Program-made: the position numbers and the translations under genes
The notes under the pieces: model-generated
Database searches by the model: none
The model's input: the letters and a program-made list of their open reading frames with translations, nothing else
Told to the model about the DNA's origin: nothing
Origin: Pleodorina starrii
Taxonomy: Eukaryota > Chlorophyta > Chlorophyceae > Chlamydomonadales > Volvocaceae
Reading direction: 5' to 3'
Assembly: GCA_030267565.1 (NCBI GenBank)
Contig: BRXU01000006.1
Location: forward strand, 1,538,001-1,602,000
Length of the DNA stretch: 64,000 nucleotides
Part shown: one piece after another, positions 35,525 through 48,253 of the stretch
Layout: the number at the start of each line of letters is the position of its first letter
How positions within the stretch are numbered: position 1 is the first letter of the stretch

Positions 35525-38489
35525 TCACAACGTGTTATCCCCCACCACCAGTCGGAAGTCATCGAAGGATCTCTCCAGATCGAAGCTTCCGTCAGCTACC
35601 ATGGACTGCCGCTCGAGGAGCTCCTCGAGGAGAAGCCGGCTGCTCTCGTCCATCGAGTCGTACGGAAGTACGGGCTCGTCCGCCTCCACGGCCTCGCGGA
35701 GGACCTTGCCGTCGGCATGGACGGCCGGGGTGGACGGGTGGTGGGGGGGTGGGCGTTGGGAGAGGGGGCGGCTGAGACAGAGGGCGACTTAGACGGGAGG
35801 AAGGGGGGTTGGGATGCGCCATGTGGCACGCGGCGCGGACCACATACACGGACCACACGGCGCGGACAACACACACCCTTTCCCCTCGTGGTGACCGATT
35901 GTAACCATCGCCTGCTCCGTTTTTATCATGATTACCCCCTCCCCAGCGCCTAAACGTGGATACCGTAACCCCCTTTCTGGCCGGACACGATTGCACAAAA
36001 GCCACAGCACAAACAGTTGATGAAGCGGGAAAGGCCTGCCCGCAAGGCTACGCGAGAGGGTTTTGGGGGCGCGCCGTACTCTTTGCCATATTCTGCAGAC
36101 GCCTGATGCTGCCAGCCACCAACAGCCAGCTGCCGTACCTCGTACAGTCCTTTCTCCTCGCCCCCCTCGAACAGCGCCCGCCAGTAGTGCCCCCGCTCAG
36201 CCTTCGCCAGCAACACCTGCGCACCGCCAACACGCGCATTTTATACATTTATGCATATTAGATACAATATAATGTATCCAATTTTTAATATTATGTAAAA
36301 CATACACACTCGTTTTCCTGTCCACTGACATCACGTGGACTAACTTCAGTACGCCGTCACGGGGAATCGAACCCCGGCCTCCCGCGAACTAGGTGATTAT
36401 GACAGGCGGGGATACTGACCACTATACGATGACGACCCCATGATCTCAGAACTCTGAGCTGTCAGATGCTCCGATGCCTAATTTCGGAGTTTATAATTGA
36501 TCCTAATTGTTGCAGAACTGCCCGCTACACCCGCCACCCATCGTGCACCCACACCCTCACGTTCCCACGCTTCCACGTCCCCATCGCGTTCCCCCCGCAC
36601 ACCCCCACATTGCACACCCAGTGCTCGCAATCCCGCTTCCCCGGCCACCCACACTCACCTGCAGCGAGTCCCCCTCCAGTGCCCACACGCACTCCCCCTG
36701 GAGCACCCCCCGATGCAGCGGCCCGTCCACCAGCCGCCCGCACCAGCCCAGTCGCACTGCCAGGCGCTGCGGACTGAGGGACACGCCCACATCGCCCTTG
36801 CGGGTGCCTGACAGCAGGCCAGAACACAGCAGGGGGAGGGCGGTGGGGAGGGGGTGAGGGCGGCGGGGTTGGGAGAGAATGCGGCAGTGACACTGTTAAC
36901 TACAACGACCAGGCATCCAGAAACCACCACCAGGGATGAAGCCAAGCCGGCGGCGGGGGCGGGGACGGGGGCGATTGCGGGGTTCGAAGTGAGAACCGAG
37001 GCGGGTCGGGTTGAGGATTGGGGTTGGGCCTAGGGCGGTTTCGATTGTCTGTTTTGTCTGTCGCAGTGGATGGGAGAGGTGGCGGAAGGCGTGGCGTGGG
37101 GCGTGGGGGCCGTTCCGTGTGGGGCGGCACGGAAGGGCCAGAGATCCAGGGGTGGGCAGCGGAAGAGGGAAGAGCGCTTGTGAAGGGCACCCAGCACTCA
37201 GGTGCATTTGACGCCGACATATGCTACATAGGAGGGCGGTGCCCTCACCCTAGAATGGGCCCAGAAAAGCCTCCCACACTGTGACAAATCATATGCTACA
37301 CGCCCGCCAGCATCACTTCACGCAGCTTTTGGGCGTGCTGCCGCTGGTCAGACACACCGCTGATCAGACCCAGGTCCGGTGGGACCCCAACAGAGAGGGC
37401 GATGACGATGTGGGCGGTGCGGAGGCCAGGAAGTACGAAGTAGGGACCGGCGAGCAGTAGTGCCCACGCGAGTACGACTGCCGTACCCACCTGGCGGCAG
37501 GCGAATGGTGACGTACACGTCCGTCGACGTCTGCGACCAGCGCACCCGCTCCCGCAGCGGCACCGCAGCCCAGGCCGCCCGCGCCGCCGCCACCTCCGGC
37601 TTTGGGCCCGAGTCCCAAACCGTACGGAGCCCGTCCTCGTCGTACTCAGCATCGCCTTCAGCGGCTCCTCCCGCCTTGCTGCCACCACAGCCGGCGGCGG
37701 CGCCGCTGGCGGAAAAGGGCCCACGGCCCTCCTTGCCACCGGCGTCGGCGCCGCCGCTGGCACACTGCTTTGGCGGCGGCGGCGCCGCCGCCGCCGCTGC
37801 TGCGCCGTCCGCCTCCAGCGGCGCCGCAGCGGCCGTCACCGCGTGCGGGCGACCTGTCCGTTCCGACTCCCGCGCCTCCGTCTCCAGCCGAGCCATCGCC
37901 GTCGCCGTCAGCTCTGCCCACAAGCTGTCCCGCAGCCCCGAAACCACGACGCAGCGCCCGCCGCCGCTGTCGCCACTGCTATTCATAACATTGGGCGCCG
38001 TCTTGACCGCAGGGCAGCCCCCTCGGATCCATCCTGTACGACGGCCGCGCTCCAAACACGCCAGCAACAGCCTGGCGGCGGTACGAACCACCTCCGGGTC
38101 TACACCATTGCCCGTCGCCACGGCGTCGGCCTTCCCGGCAGCGGCGGCGGCGGCGGTGAGGGTTCCGGAGCCGCGGGCGGCGGCTGCGGCAGCATCGCGG
38201 GGGGCGCGGAGAGAGCAGCGGATCCAGCTCAGGGCGGTGAGGAGGGGGGCTGCCGCGGGCGAGGCCCGTCCGGCCGCCGTGGCGCCGCCCCGGCACAGAA
38301 GTGAGAAGTCGTCTGGGTCGCAGGTGTCCGCAAGCACGCAGAGCCGCGCGGCGGCGCGCAGGCGTATCTGCGGCGGGAGCATGACTGCCGTAGCCGCCGC
38401 GACGGCGGCGGCGGCGGCGGAAGCGACGCGGTGGTAGGGAACGGCAGCGTCTGGCGCCGCCGCCGCAGAGGTCGACGGCGGCAGCGGCT

Positions 38490-38538
<49 letters not shown>

Positions 38539-40572
38539 CGGCGATGCTGCCATGAGGGCCGCCAGACCTCGCACGTCGGAGCTGGTGCAGATGTCATCCG
38601 CGGCAGCCTGCGGCGGTTGATTGTTGGTTGTTGGTTGTTGGTTGTTGGTTAGGATCGTAGGCGACCGACCGCGAAATGGAGCAGCCGCGGACGTGTGGTG
38701 ATGTTTGTGGCAGTGGTGGTGGTGGTGGTGATGATGTGTGTGGTGGTAATGTGAGGTTTTCATGGTTTCATCTCCCGCCCCCAATATACTACAGCCCCCA
38801 CCCAGCATTGTGCCCCCACCCAGCAACTAGACCCCCACCTGGCACTGCGCAGCCAGCGCCACGTACAGCGCGTCCGCCTCCGCCTCCAGTGCCGACCCAC
38901 GGGTCATTCGCTGCCCCGCCTCCTGCAGCAAATCCAGCGCGCCCGCCGTGTAGGACGAGCGCGCAGCGCGGCGGCTGCAGGCGCACAGCCGGGATAAGGC
39001 CCTCAGAGCTACAACCACCAACGGTTGGTCGGACAGCGGATCATGCGGCTGCAGCTGTTGCGGCTGCCCGGCTGCTGCTGCCGCCGTACTGGCGGCGGCG
39101 GCGCCGGCGCCGCTGGCGCGGCCACTGGCGGCTGGGCGGCGGCAGGGGTCGGCGGCGACGATGCCGCCGGCGGCGTCGTACGACGCCACTCGGCCGTCCC
39201 GCCCCAGCTTTTGCAGCAGGCAGCGTGGGCAGCCCTCCAGAAGCTGTCGTACTTCGGCCACCAGACCTGTACGACAGATAAACGAAGAGGTGCCGCAGGC
39301 TCATGCTCTTGACCCGCCAGCGGCGAAGAAGTGCTGTAACGCTGCTGCCTTGACGAAGAGATGCAAGGCAGGCTGTCATAGATGCTGACGTCGTAAGGCG
39401 TAGGCGCGAACACCGTCACGACGCGCGGCCTGCTGCCATTGGCGCTGCCGCCTGCCGGACACATGTGTCGAAGTTCCCCCACGATGTCCCCCTTCTGTCG
39501 TACCGTACGGTATCTCCAGCCTACCCTCCGGCTCCTGGAATTCCCAGCCACAGTCACCGCCGCAGCCCCCACCCCCCAAAGTCCCCACCGACCCACCTTT
39601 CGCCAGCTGCTCGCCCTCCGACTGCCCCTCCACCGCCGCCGCCGCCGCCACCTCCCGCCGCACCGCCGCCGGCGCTTCACGACACACGTCCACCACCGCC
39701 GCCAGCAGCTGCTTCGCCGCCATGCAGCACGGCGGCGGCGCCGCCGCTGCCGCCGCCGCCACCGCTGTCACTCCCTTCCCTGGAGCGCCCTTTTTCTTCT
39801 CCCCCTCCTCCCCCGCCGTGCCGCCGGCCTTTCGGTGCCCTCGACGTGCTACTGAGTACAGCCGCAGCAGCGCCAGCAGCGGTTGACCGCCCGTTGCCGC
39901 CACCCACGCCTGCACGCCATCGCGGGCCTGCGGCGCTGCTGGTGGCGGCGGCGGCGGCGACTCCGAAACCACCACCTCGTGATGGGCCTGGGCCACCGTC
40001 GCAGCCGCTTCCGCCTCATTCCGCATCGTCATCGTCATCGCCTCACTACCGCCTACTGCCTCGGGGAGAGTCGCGCTGGCGGGTCGTTGGCAGTGCCGGT
40101 TGTGGTGGTGGTAGTGGTCGTGGTCGTACTGGTGGTTGCTGCCGGCGAGCGCGCGCCGCAGCTGGCAGGCCAGCGCCGCCAGGTCCTCCGGCGGCAGCGC
40201 AGCGACCCACGGGTCACAGCGCAGCGCAGCGCCGGCCGCAACGCACAGCGGGCAGTCGCAGCGGGGGCCGTGGCTGTCTCTGTTTTGCAGCCCGGGGCGT
40301 GTTGCCGGCGGCGGCGGCGGCGACGGCGGCGCACAGGCGTCGGCTCGTCCGCTGCCGACGGCCCCAGCCGCCGCTGCCGTGGCAGAGGGGGCCGTCAGTG
40401 CCGTCGCTGCCGGCGGCAGCGGCGGTTCCTCCATGACGGCGCCTTGTGAGGGCGCGTTGGCAGGTGGCTGCGTCGGCGGCGGCGGCTGCTCGGTCTCAGC
40501 AGACGGCCCGAGGCGGCTGTCTGTCGTATGGCCCATTATCAAAGCGGTGGACTCTACAAGTGCGGCTGACAT
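35525..40572 (-). CDS. CS (NudC/p23-type) domain co-chaperone-like protein
   Basis: Six exons, 40572-39597, 39266-38839, 38607-37491, 36807-36659, 36216-36139 and 35704-35525, encode 975 residues with phase kept throughout. Residues about 823-905 form a CS domain of NudC type: VRWSQTSTDVYVTIRLP, TRKGDVGVSLSPQRLAVRLG, then GECVWALEGDSL and VLLAKAERGHYWRALFEG. The conserved Trp of the NudC 'W..E' strand and the terminal W..L are present. The C-terminus is acidic and helical (MDESSRLLLEELLERQSMV ... FDDFRLVVGD). The first 820 residues are Ala-rich helices with low-complexity inserts and scattered Cys (RCDCPLCV, CPRCLLQ); an armadillo-like fold is possible but unproven. CS proteins assist Hsp90-linked folding or dynein assembly; which client is used here is unknown. 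A tRNA gene lies in the fourth intron. Confidence 0.82.
36352..36436 (-). tRNA. tRNA-Asp (GTC) with a 13-nt intron
   Basis: The acceptor stem GTCGTCA/TGACGGC pairs fully with one G-T pair. The D arm TATAGTGGTCAGTA and the T arm GGGGTTCGATTCCCC are canonical, including the GGTTCGATTCC B box. The anticodon loop reads CTGTCA with GTC at 34-36. A 13-nt intron (36399-36387) interrupts it one base after the anticodon, at the standard 37/38 position, before CGCGGG closes the stem. Length is 72 nt without the intron. The gene lies inside the fourth intron of the CS-domain gene, on the same strand, with AT-rich flanks and a minus-strand TTTT about 50 nt downstream. Confidence 0.95.
38894..38905. other. 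12-bp palindrome GACCCACGGGTC, site 4
   Basis: Coding, exon 2 of the CS-domain gene; reads MTRGS, a different frame from site 2. Confidence 0.7.
40204..40215. other. 12-bp palindrome GACCCACGGGTC, site 5
   Basis: Coding, exon 1 of the CS-domain gene; reads DPWV. Confidence 0.7.
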
Positions 40573-42319
40573 TCTGTTGGTGGTGCTACTGCTGGTGCTG
40601 GTGCTGGCGCTTGCTGAAGCTGCTTGCTGCTGTTGGCAATGGTGCTAGTGCTTGCAGTCCTCCCTAGTCAGGCCGCACTGCCGGCGACGCGGGAACGTGG
40701 TGGTGGTGGTGGTTGTCCGCAGTGCGAGTGGTCACAGCGCGGAGGTGGGGAGTACGGGCGTGCGGGAAAGTGATGCTGCCGGTTGCAACACCCTCTCCGA
40801 ACTGCAGCACAGTTTTATGCCCCACTGGTGGCCAGAGCCAAAGAAAGGCGGCGCCGGCAGCACACTGCGCCCTCAGCTGGTAGCACTACAACCCTCGCTC
40901 CCTTGGACAGTTTCGCACTGCAGCCTTAACAGTAGGGCCCCCAGCTGGCTTTTTTTTCCGGTTTCCTTTTCTACGATTATCAGGTATTGTGGTGACGGTT
41001 AGGCTGCGTGGCAAAGCACACTTAGACCGCAAAGGTACATACATACATTACGACGCAAAGGGCGGGTGGGCCCCTCCGCTGGTTCTGCCTCATGGGCCTC
41101 ATTGGACCGATCGAGCGATCGGCGGTAGTGAGCGCTTTTTTGTTGGCTGTCTGGAGTGCTGCCTCGAGATTCGCCCCGCGGCGCCACAAGCTCGATCCTG
41201 CCCGATGATGTCGCACCACAAGACCACATATGCGCATCGCGGGGGGAAATTTCGGTGCGGTGGGCTCTCCAACAACTACAACGGGCCAGTCAGACATCAG
41301 TCGCGTCCCTCATCGCGACCCCCGGGGGCGATACCTGGTAGTAAGGAGCTCGACCGCGAAAGTTCCCATCCGGAAACACCAGGGAGGTTAACAGGTATTT
41401 CAAACGGCCCGGGACGAGGGAACGCAACGCAGTTACCTGGGATATTACCTGAGGATTACCTGATATCTCCAGCAGAAATAAAACGAGCGCGCGGAAACAC
41501 CAGGGAGGAAGCAGGTAAACGGATAATCGCGCAACTACTAAAGCGAAAACGCACGCACGCACGCATGCACGCGAACTCCCACGCAGGTTCGCGGTACCGC
41601 TGGCTCTCCACCGCTGGCTCCGAAACCCTTCCCAACGAGGGCCTATCTGGAGCCCTGTACCCACTGAAACGGCCACATCCACAACAACGCCTCGCCGCTG
41701 AAGTTCGCCGTCCAGCCCAGCCCCTGGAGCGGTGCCGCGGAAGGCACCGCCTGAGCTGGGCCCCCCCGGGGGGAAGAGCCCCCGGGAGCAAATCACACCG
41801 CCCGCTCCCTGCGCGCTCCGCCTCCGCCCCTTCAGTAGTCAACTTGACTCTGCGCAGCCAGACCCAACAGCCCGATGTGGATCGCGCACTCACACCCCCG
41901 CCCCCGCCCCCGCCCCCGCACGCATGCATGGGCGCTGGGTTGGTAAATAGGTTAATAACGCACACGGCATACGTACGCAACACCTGCAGACGGCGCTGTC
42001 CCTCCTCTCCGTCGCACTCCGTGGCTTCCCCCAGAAGCCGTAACGGCCTCTTGGTGTGGTGTGGGGCCGGCTGCTGCTGCTGCTGTTGCTGTTGTCGTTT
42101 GTCGTTAGCCGTTGATGTTGCAGCGTATGCGCGCCAATCCACGCATCCTCGCATGGAAAGGGCGGGCGACAGAGCCAGCGAGGCCACCCGGCCGCACACC
42201 GCAACGCGGCTCGGGTCGCGTCCAACCCAGACAAAAACCCCTCTCTCCGCACTCCGCACTTCGCACCCAGCTCCCGTCAGCCCCAGCCCGTTTCTGTACT
42301 CTCTCCCTCTCATATCCGC
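40573..42319. other. intergenic, no confident gene
   Basis: Upstream of the CS-domain gene and downstream of the DUF924 gene. A direct repeat GGAAACACCAGGGAGG occurs near 41370 and 41493. A 23-bp segment at 41403-41425 is shared with 5457-5479. A long plus-strand frame (40989-42575) has no domain and overlaps the DUF924 3' exon in antisense, so it is not called. Confidence 0.45.
41403..41425. repeat. 23-bp dispersed repeat
   Basis: AACGGCCCGGGACGAGGGAA plus CGC, identical to 5457-5479 in an intron of the channel gene. Confidence 0.6.
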
Positions 42320-44953
42320 TCAGAACTTCTTGATGGTGCCATCTGCGAGCCCCGCCAGTTCCTCCGGGCTGCTGGCCCGACCCAGAGCCGCGTTGCGGTG
42401 CGGGAAGCGGCCCCACGCCGCCACCACGTCGCGATGCGCCTCAGCGTACGACAGCGCCATGCGCAGCGCGCCGGCGGCGCCGGCGGCGTCCGGCCCGGCG
42501 GCCTCCGTCGCTTCCGCCGCGGCGAGGAAGAGCTGCACGCCGCGCTGCGGTAGCGGTTACGGTTGCATTGCGTGATGTGGCGGGGAGGCGGCGGTGGCGG
42601 TGAATGGTGGCGGTGGCGAACGGTGGTGGCGGCAGTGGGCAGACGGGACCCGGGACCCGGGACAGGGGTCTGCCGTGAGGGCATGGGGGCGAGCAACGCC
42701 CGGAGTGCCGACGCGGGCCTTATGACGTTATTGAGGCTCGCACAAGGCATAAGGGCATAAGGCGAGAGCCGGATGGCAGTGGGCGATGCATGTACGACAA
42801 TACGACTCGCGCATGTGTGTGTGGGAGAGAGAGGTTGTGGGTGCCCGTGCCCATTTCCGCCGTGCCGTACATACGTACCTCCTGCGCCGCCAGGTCCTCC
42901 GCGTGCATGTACGGCATGTACACGAAGTACCGCAGTATGGCCGGCAGCGCCCGGTCGGCGCCCGTCGCCTGCCGTACACGCGCACATGCACACACAGACA
43001 CGCACACACATATGCAGGGGGGATTCACGCGGCACGGCACGGGGATGGACCAGAGCGGAGGTTGTGTCGGGCGGCGGACACAGCACAGTACAGCATAGCA
43101 CAGCACAGCACGGGGCAGCACAGCGCATCTTTCACCAATACGCACAGCAGCAGCACCAGCAGCCCATCGCGGCCTCGGGTGCGAACCGCATGACAGACAG
43201 ACAGACAGCGGCCGACGCAGCGGCTGCGGCAGCCACTGCTGTGTTGGCAGCTGCGACGGTGGCGTCGGCGGGCCCCCCCCCCCTAGGAAGTGGCGGCTGT
43301 GGGCGGCTGCAGGCGGCGACGGCGTGGGGGCGCCAGGCGGCCCACACCATACCACACCACACCATACCACACCACACCATACCACACCTCCCTCCCTCCC
43401 CCACCACGGCGTGATCGGCCCAGGCCAGGGCTTTGGAGTCCAGCGCGAACGCCTCGGGCCGGCCGCGGTGAATGTTCCTGAGGCGGTTCCGCAACGGGAC
43501 ATACAATGGGACATACAGTGGGGACAATGGGGACAAAAGAGGACAATGGGGACATTAGGGACAATGGGGGCGGTGGGTGCGCTGAGATACCCGCCCGGCC
43601 AGGAGGTCGGTTCGGGTCGGGTGGGGCTGGGTCGGGTGCCTGGCCGCCGGGCTCCGAATCCGCACCACAGGTCACCGACCCGCAGGTCGCAGTGGGACCC
43701 GGACCGCGGCCTCGGCGGCGACCGGTGCGGTGCGGTGCGGTGTGCACCCAGATGCTGTAGATCATGTCCTGATCAGGCGCTGTCCGCTCCGCACGTGCTC
43801 CATCCCGACTACTTGACGTTCTTTACATACCGGTATGCGGACTGAGCAAGCAGGCAGGCAGAACGGCGCGCTTAGATTCGAGTTCAAAGTCGTGACGCCC
43901 ACCTACTACCTCTGCAGCCCAACCCTCGCACGGCTGCCGGTACACACACAGTCACACACCGGCATCACACAAGGCCCGGCAATCCTCCCGCCGATGACGA
44001 TCCCACCCCACCTCTCCCCACCTCACCCCACCTCACCCCACCTCATCTCACCTGCTGAACTGGTCCATGAGGATGATTCCCGCCAGCAGGCTCAGCGGCG
44101 GCCCGTCGCGCCAGCTGTCGTACAGGCCCTCGCCCACCTTTTGGACGTCTGCACCAAAGGCCTCCGTGATGTACTGCAACAAGTCGTACGGTACGGCAAG
44201 GCGTTTGGGGGAGCAGCCAGCCACGTTTCGCAGCAAGGCGGGAAAGGCGCAGGACTGCTCGTTGTTGCTGTTGTTGTCACAGCGGGTCCTGGAACCGCGG
44301 AACGTCGGAAGGGTACAAGGGCCGGAGGGCCGGCTGTGGGGCTGAGGTCGTCCCCTGCCCGTTTGTCCGTGCGGGTCACCGGCAACCTCAGCCCGAAGTA
44401 TGCGGTGTCGGCCACAGCGCGGGCAAGGGCAAGGCGATTACCTGGTCGATCTCGGGGCTGCCCCGAAACCACAGCCCCATCTTGTCCCGCGGCAAAAACG
44501 AATCGTCGGCAGCAGCATACCCCGGTCCAAACCTGTGTCAGCGAAGGTTGCGGCACGCCGAAGGTTGTGGCGATGGTGGTTGTGGTTGGAGGAGTGGGCT
44601 CGCGGCTTTGCAATGTGGAATCCTCGCGGGGCTGTTGGTGCCCGCGGAGCGAGGGCGCCCATGACAAGAGGTATACATTGCTGGACGAAGCGGGCATTCC
44701 CTACTCAAACCAGGATTCACAAGTCCTTGCGGTTTGCTGCACCGAGAAAGCACAGCCCATTAACTCACCAGTACTCAAGGACCGCTTGTGAACGTTCGGG
44801 AATGTCGGATAATGCCATAGTCCACTCCGACTTGGTTCCAGCGCTTAACGATTCACCAGTGCGTTTGAAATGTGGTCCAGTTGTTACGTAGGACAGCGAC
44901 CTTGACCTGCTGTAGCCTGAAACGCGCAAGATGTGTCGAAACGAGACCAGCAT
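42320..44953 (-). CDS. DUF924 (COG3803) family protein, probably organelle-targeted
   Basis: Six exons, 44953-44769, 44532-44442, 44173-44052, 43477-43405, 42968-42879 and 42544-42320, encode 261 residues in continuous phase. Family hallmarks appear in order: VLEYWFGPG (the FWF start motif, split across a junction), MGLWFRGSPEIDQ, ILMDQFSRNIHRG (DQF.RN..RG), FALDSKALAWA, ILRYFVYMPYMHAED and HRDVVAAWGRFPHRNAALGR near the end. DUF924 proteins are compact all-helical, TPR-like proteins of unknown biochemical role; usual length is about 180-220. The extra 45 residues at the N-terminus (MLVSFRHILRVSGYSRSRS) are basic and Ser-rich, like a mitochondrial presequence. An internal ATG (MALSDIPERSQ, codon at 44818) would give the bare domain. 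The exon 4 donor could lie 3 nt earlier. Confidence 0.88.
43337..43386. repeat. 15-bp tandem repeat ATACCACACCACACC
   Basis: About three units in the intron between exons 4 and 5 of the DUF924 gene, close to the exon 4 donor. Confidence 0.75.
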
Positions 44954-47900
44954 GTATGTGTGATGCTTTTGTCAACGTGTCAGAAACAACGTCGACAGCA
45001 AATATTAAACAACGCGCTACACGATGCACAATGGGCCTTTTGGAGGCGGTCGCATGCTCACATCGCATGGGCGCCCAGCAACCGAACCAACCACCTTCAT
45101 TTCACGAGACAATAACCTCGCTAAGTAAATTTTCATGCTCACGATAGGATTGTGACCATGGTCGGGAGCTTTCGATAGCCGGCCTGGTGTGCCCGCACGC
45201 CGTCGGTGCACGCAGCGTCTGCTTACGAGAAGAGTCGCGTTGCGTCGCGTCTGCTTACGTTGAGTCCCACGCCCCGTCCCCAGCCTCGTCGTTGGGGACC
45301 CTCTCGAGGTCTCCTGTAACAGCCACAAAGTGGAACCACCTCCCTTTGCGTGCGGAACGCGTGGGTTATGGCAACCACCACTCGGGGGTTGCAAAACTGT
45401 CGCAACATTTACTTGAGGCAAGAAGGGTCAAGAAGGCCGTGCAGATCGTTGCAGCTCGTGCAGACGTGAGCTGGACCCCGCGCAAACAGCCAGCACCTGC
45501 CTGTCGATCTTGTCGCGAGGCGCGGATTGGTGGCTGGCTCTTTGCGGCTTCCCAACTTTGTGGCTTTCCGCGCTGGCGTTTCGCGGCCAGCTGGCGCCCA
45601 TCCAGGCGCTGGTGATGCTGTGCTGTTGTTGCAAAACGGGCTCCGGAACCCCCCAGACGGACAGAGCGAGCGGGCCAGGAGGCCGAGTACTGCCGCGGAG
45701 AAGACCAGAGCAGGGAGCATGGACACAGCGCTGTCAGACAGCGCTGCCATGCAGGTAGGCGCGCCCCGGTGCACTGCCGGAATCGCGTCGCGTCCACGAA
45801 TGCACGAAACAAATCCTTTCTTCCAAAACTGGCTTTCCGCAAAAGAAGCTGCCTCGCGGGCCTCGTGGGCGGGAGAGCTGGGCGGGGGTGCCGCGCACGG
45901 GACGCTCCCGTTGGGCCTGAAATACTGAGAGTCTCGATACACATTCGTAAAGTCCGCAGCGCCGCCATGCACTCAGGCGGCAGCGGCGGGCACGGAATTA
46001 CCGTAGCACGTTACAGAAGCCGGCCGGGATACCGTACGGTCTCCAGGAGCGCATACCGTATCGCATTTGGGCAGGCCGGGCGGCGCAGCCAGGACCACAT
46101 ATCGCCCTTCGGCAGCTCTTAACGACATGTTCGGCGCCATCGGCGCCATCATCATACAACTTGTCAACACGTGTATGTCTTGGAAGTGCGCACTCAGCAC
46201 CGCGCCGCGACGCGGGAATTCGGCGGCACCAAAAACTCCAACCCGCGGCCTAAAAGCCGCGACCGCCGGTACGACGTACGACACCGCCGGCTGGCTTTCC
46301 CCGTGCGTGGGGTTGCAGGCACGCAGCCACTTCCACCGATCCGTCCAACCAACCGCAACCGCGTGCTCTACGGCCCCGCCTTGGCTGTGGCGGCGCCGCA
46401 GGGACACACGCGCGCCCCTGCAGCCTCTTCCTCTGCAACGTCAGTAATTCGAAAGCTCTCACCCCATACTTGAGGTCCCGAAGAAACAAAATCCGCTCGA
46501 TGCGAGGGAAAATCGAGCAAATGAAAAAAGTGCCTGCCCTTTGCAACTGATCCTATGCCTGACAAATGCACCTATTTCAGGAACCGGCCCCGCAGCAAAT
46601 TTTTCGAACAACAAGTTCACGCCGCTAACAATACTAGGGAGATAGCGCAGGAGGCGAAAGAGGTGCGGCGGAGACGCGTCCGGACGGGACGATTGCGCTG
46701 TGTGCCGTTGACATCCGAGCGGGTTCCTCTGCGCGCCGGTGTTGGCCCCCGAAATCTAAGATGGCGGCGGGGGATGATTGTATGTACGGCACAGAACAAA
46801 CCAACAGCAATTCAGTTGCTCCAACGGTGCTCTCAACCCTCAGGCTACCCACCACCACCACCACCACCACCCAAAATGCTTCATTGACGTGCCCGCCGCC
46901 TCTCCGCGCCCGGGCCCTCTTTTATAAAAACAGCAGTTCAGCGAATTATTATTTATTTTTCCTACTCTGAAATACAAGCGAGCGCAATTGCTTCTCGGCC
47001 TTGCGCGTTCCTCGCCTCGTAACGATTCATGTCTTGCAAAGTACGGAAACCCGCAGCGTCGGAAGCCCGCACTCCGGCCTTGCGAAAAAATGTCATCCTC
47101 GTCCCGCACCGAGATCCCACCGCATCCGATCCGCTCCTTGCAACCAGACTACCTCTGTTGCTCTCACCCTTAGGATCCGCGACGCAACGCGCGCGCCACC
47201 GCCGCGCGCGCCCGCGCAAGCGTTCCTCGCTTCCCGCACCCACGCCCTCGGCGTGGTTGCAAATATACAGTCCGGGCCGTGGGCAGCGTTCCAGAGCCAA
47301 CGACGGTGCGCAAAACAAACAGGGCCGACGAAGACACGCGCCGGCTCGTCCTGCCCCTCCCCACACTCCGCTTCTCGTCCCTCGCCACTCCCTCTCACTC
47401 CGGCCAAAAGCGTTTGCTTTGCTCGCGCTTCCTGCTTGCTGCCGCCGTACGACAACCCCGCCCACGACGATGAGTACGACAATGCCGGGAACATTCATAA
47501 TCAGTGAGAAATTAAATTTATTATTATTATTATTTCCCGGCGGATACCACAATAGGATAGGATAATGGGGGCAATGGCGGGTGCTGGATTGGATGCGGCT
47601 GGATGCGGCAGAGCGCGGCAGCGCCGCCGCAATCCATCCGCCGCATGCATCTCAACGCTCAACAAATGTCGCTTGGCTCGCTCAGCCTTGCTTGCTCGGC
47701 GTGCCCTTCCATGCCAGGGCCAAAAATGCCGCTGGCAGAGGTCTGGACTGGGGCCGGGCACTCCCAAGGAAATCCTACCACACGACACTGCATCATCAAA
47801 TTGTATCAACCCACTCATCTCCGCATTAGCGAACCAAGTTTTTCATTTTCATTTCCCGGGCCGGGAATAAAGGGAGGCACCCGGTTATGCAGCAAGACCC

Positions 47901-48253
47901 CCGGGGGTCTGCACCCGGTCCGGGGTCCGTCACCCCCTAAAAAGGGCATCAAATGACGCGCAAGGAAGGCGTGTAGTGTCCAGCTGTCGCAGATTAAAGA
48001 CACAAAATGCACTGTTAACTCGCAAGCCGAGCGCCGCTGCCGCCGCCGCTGCTGCACACATATACACACACACACACCTGGAAAGCTCCGCCGAAAAGAA
48101 GACGCGCCGAAAGGCGACGTTTCCCGCCGCACCGGGCTTGTCCCCTGCCACGTCACACATCACACCACACCATTCCCGACATGCTGTGCCATGCCGCGAC
48201 ACGCCTTAAAATACAAATCCACAGAGCTTCGAAGCTTCGAAACCTTCGGCGAG
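44954..48253. other. long stretch without a defensible gene
   Basis: Between the DUF924 start and the GAF-gene stop. A 187-codon minus-strand frame (45972-45409) includes a hydrophobic piece (MLPALVFSAAVLGLLARSL) but has no domain and no splice partners I can confirm. A 144-codon minus frame (46407-45973) is equally anonymous. Microsatellites occur at about 46851-46872 (CCA) and 47517-47535 (TTA). The 3' UTR of the GAF gene is expected at the high end. Confidence 0.4.

Noticed and set aside
40989..42575. 528-codon plus-strand open frame
   Set aside because: Low-complexity, no domain, and antisense to the last exon of the DUF924 gene.
42650..42665. GGGACCCGGGACCCGGGACA near-palindrome as a further site of the iterated motif
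   Set aside because: It lacks the GACCC-NN-GGGTC arrangement; it is a short tandem repeat.
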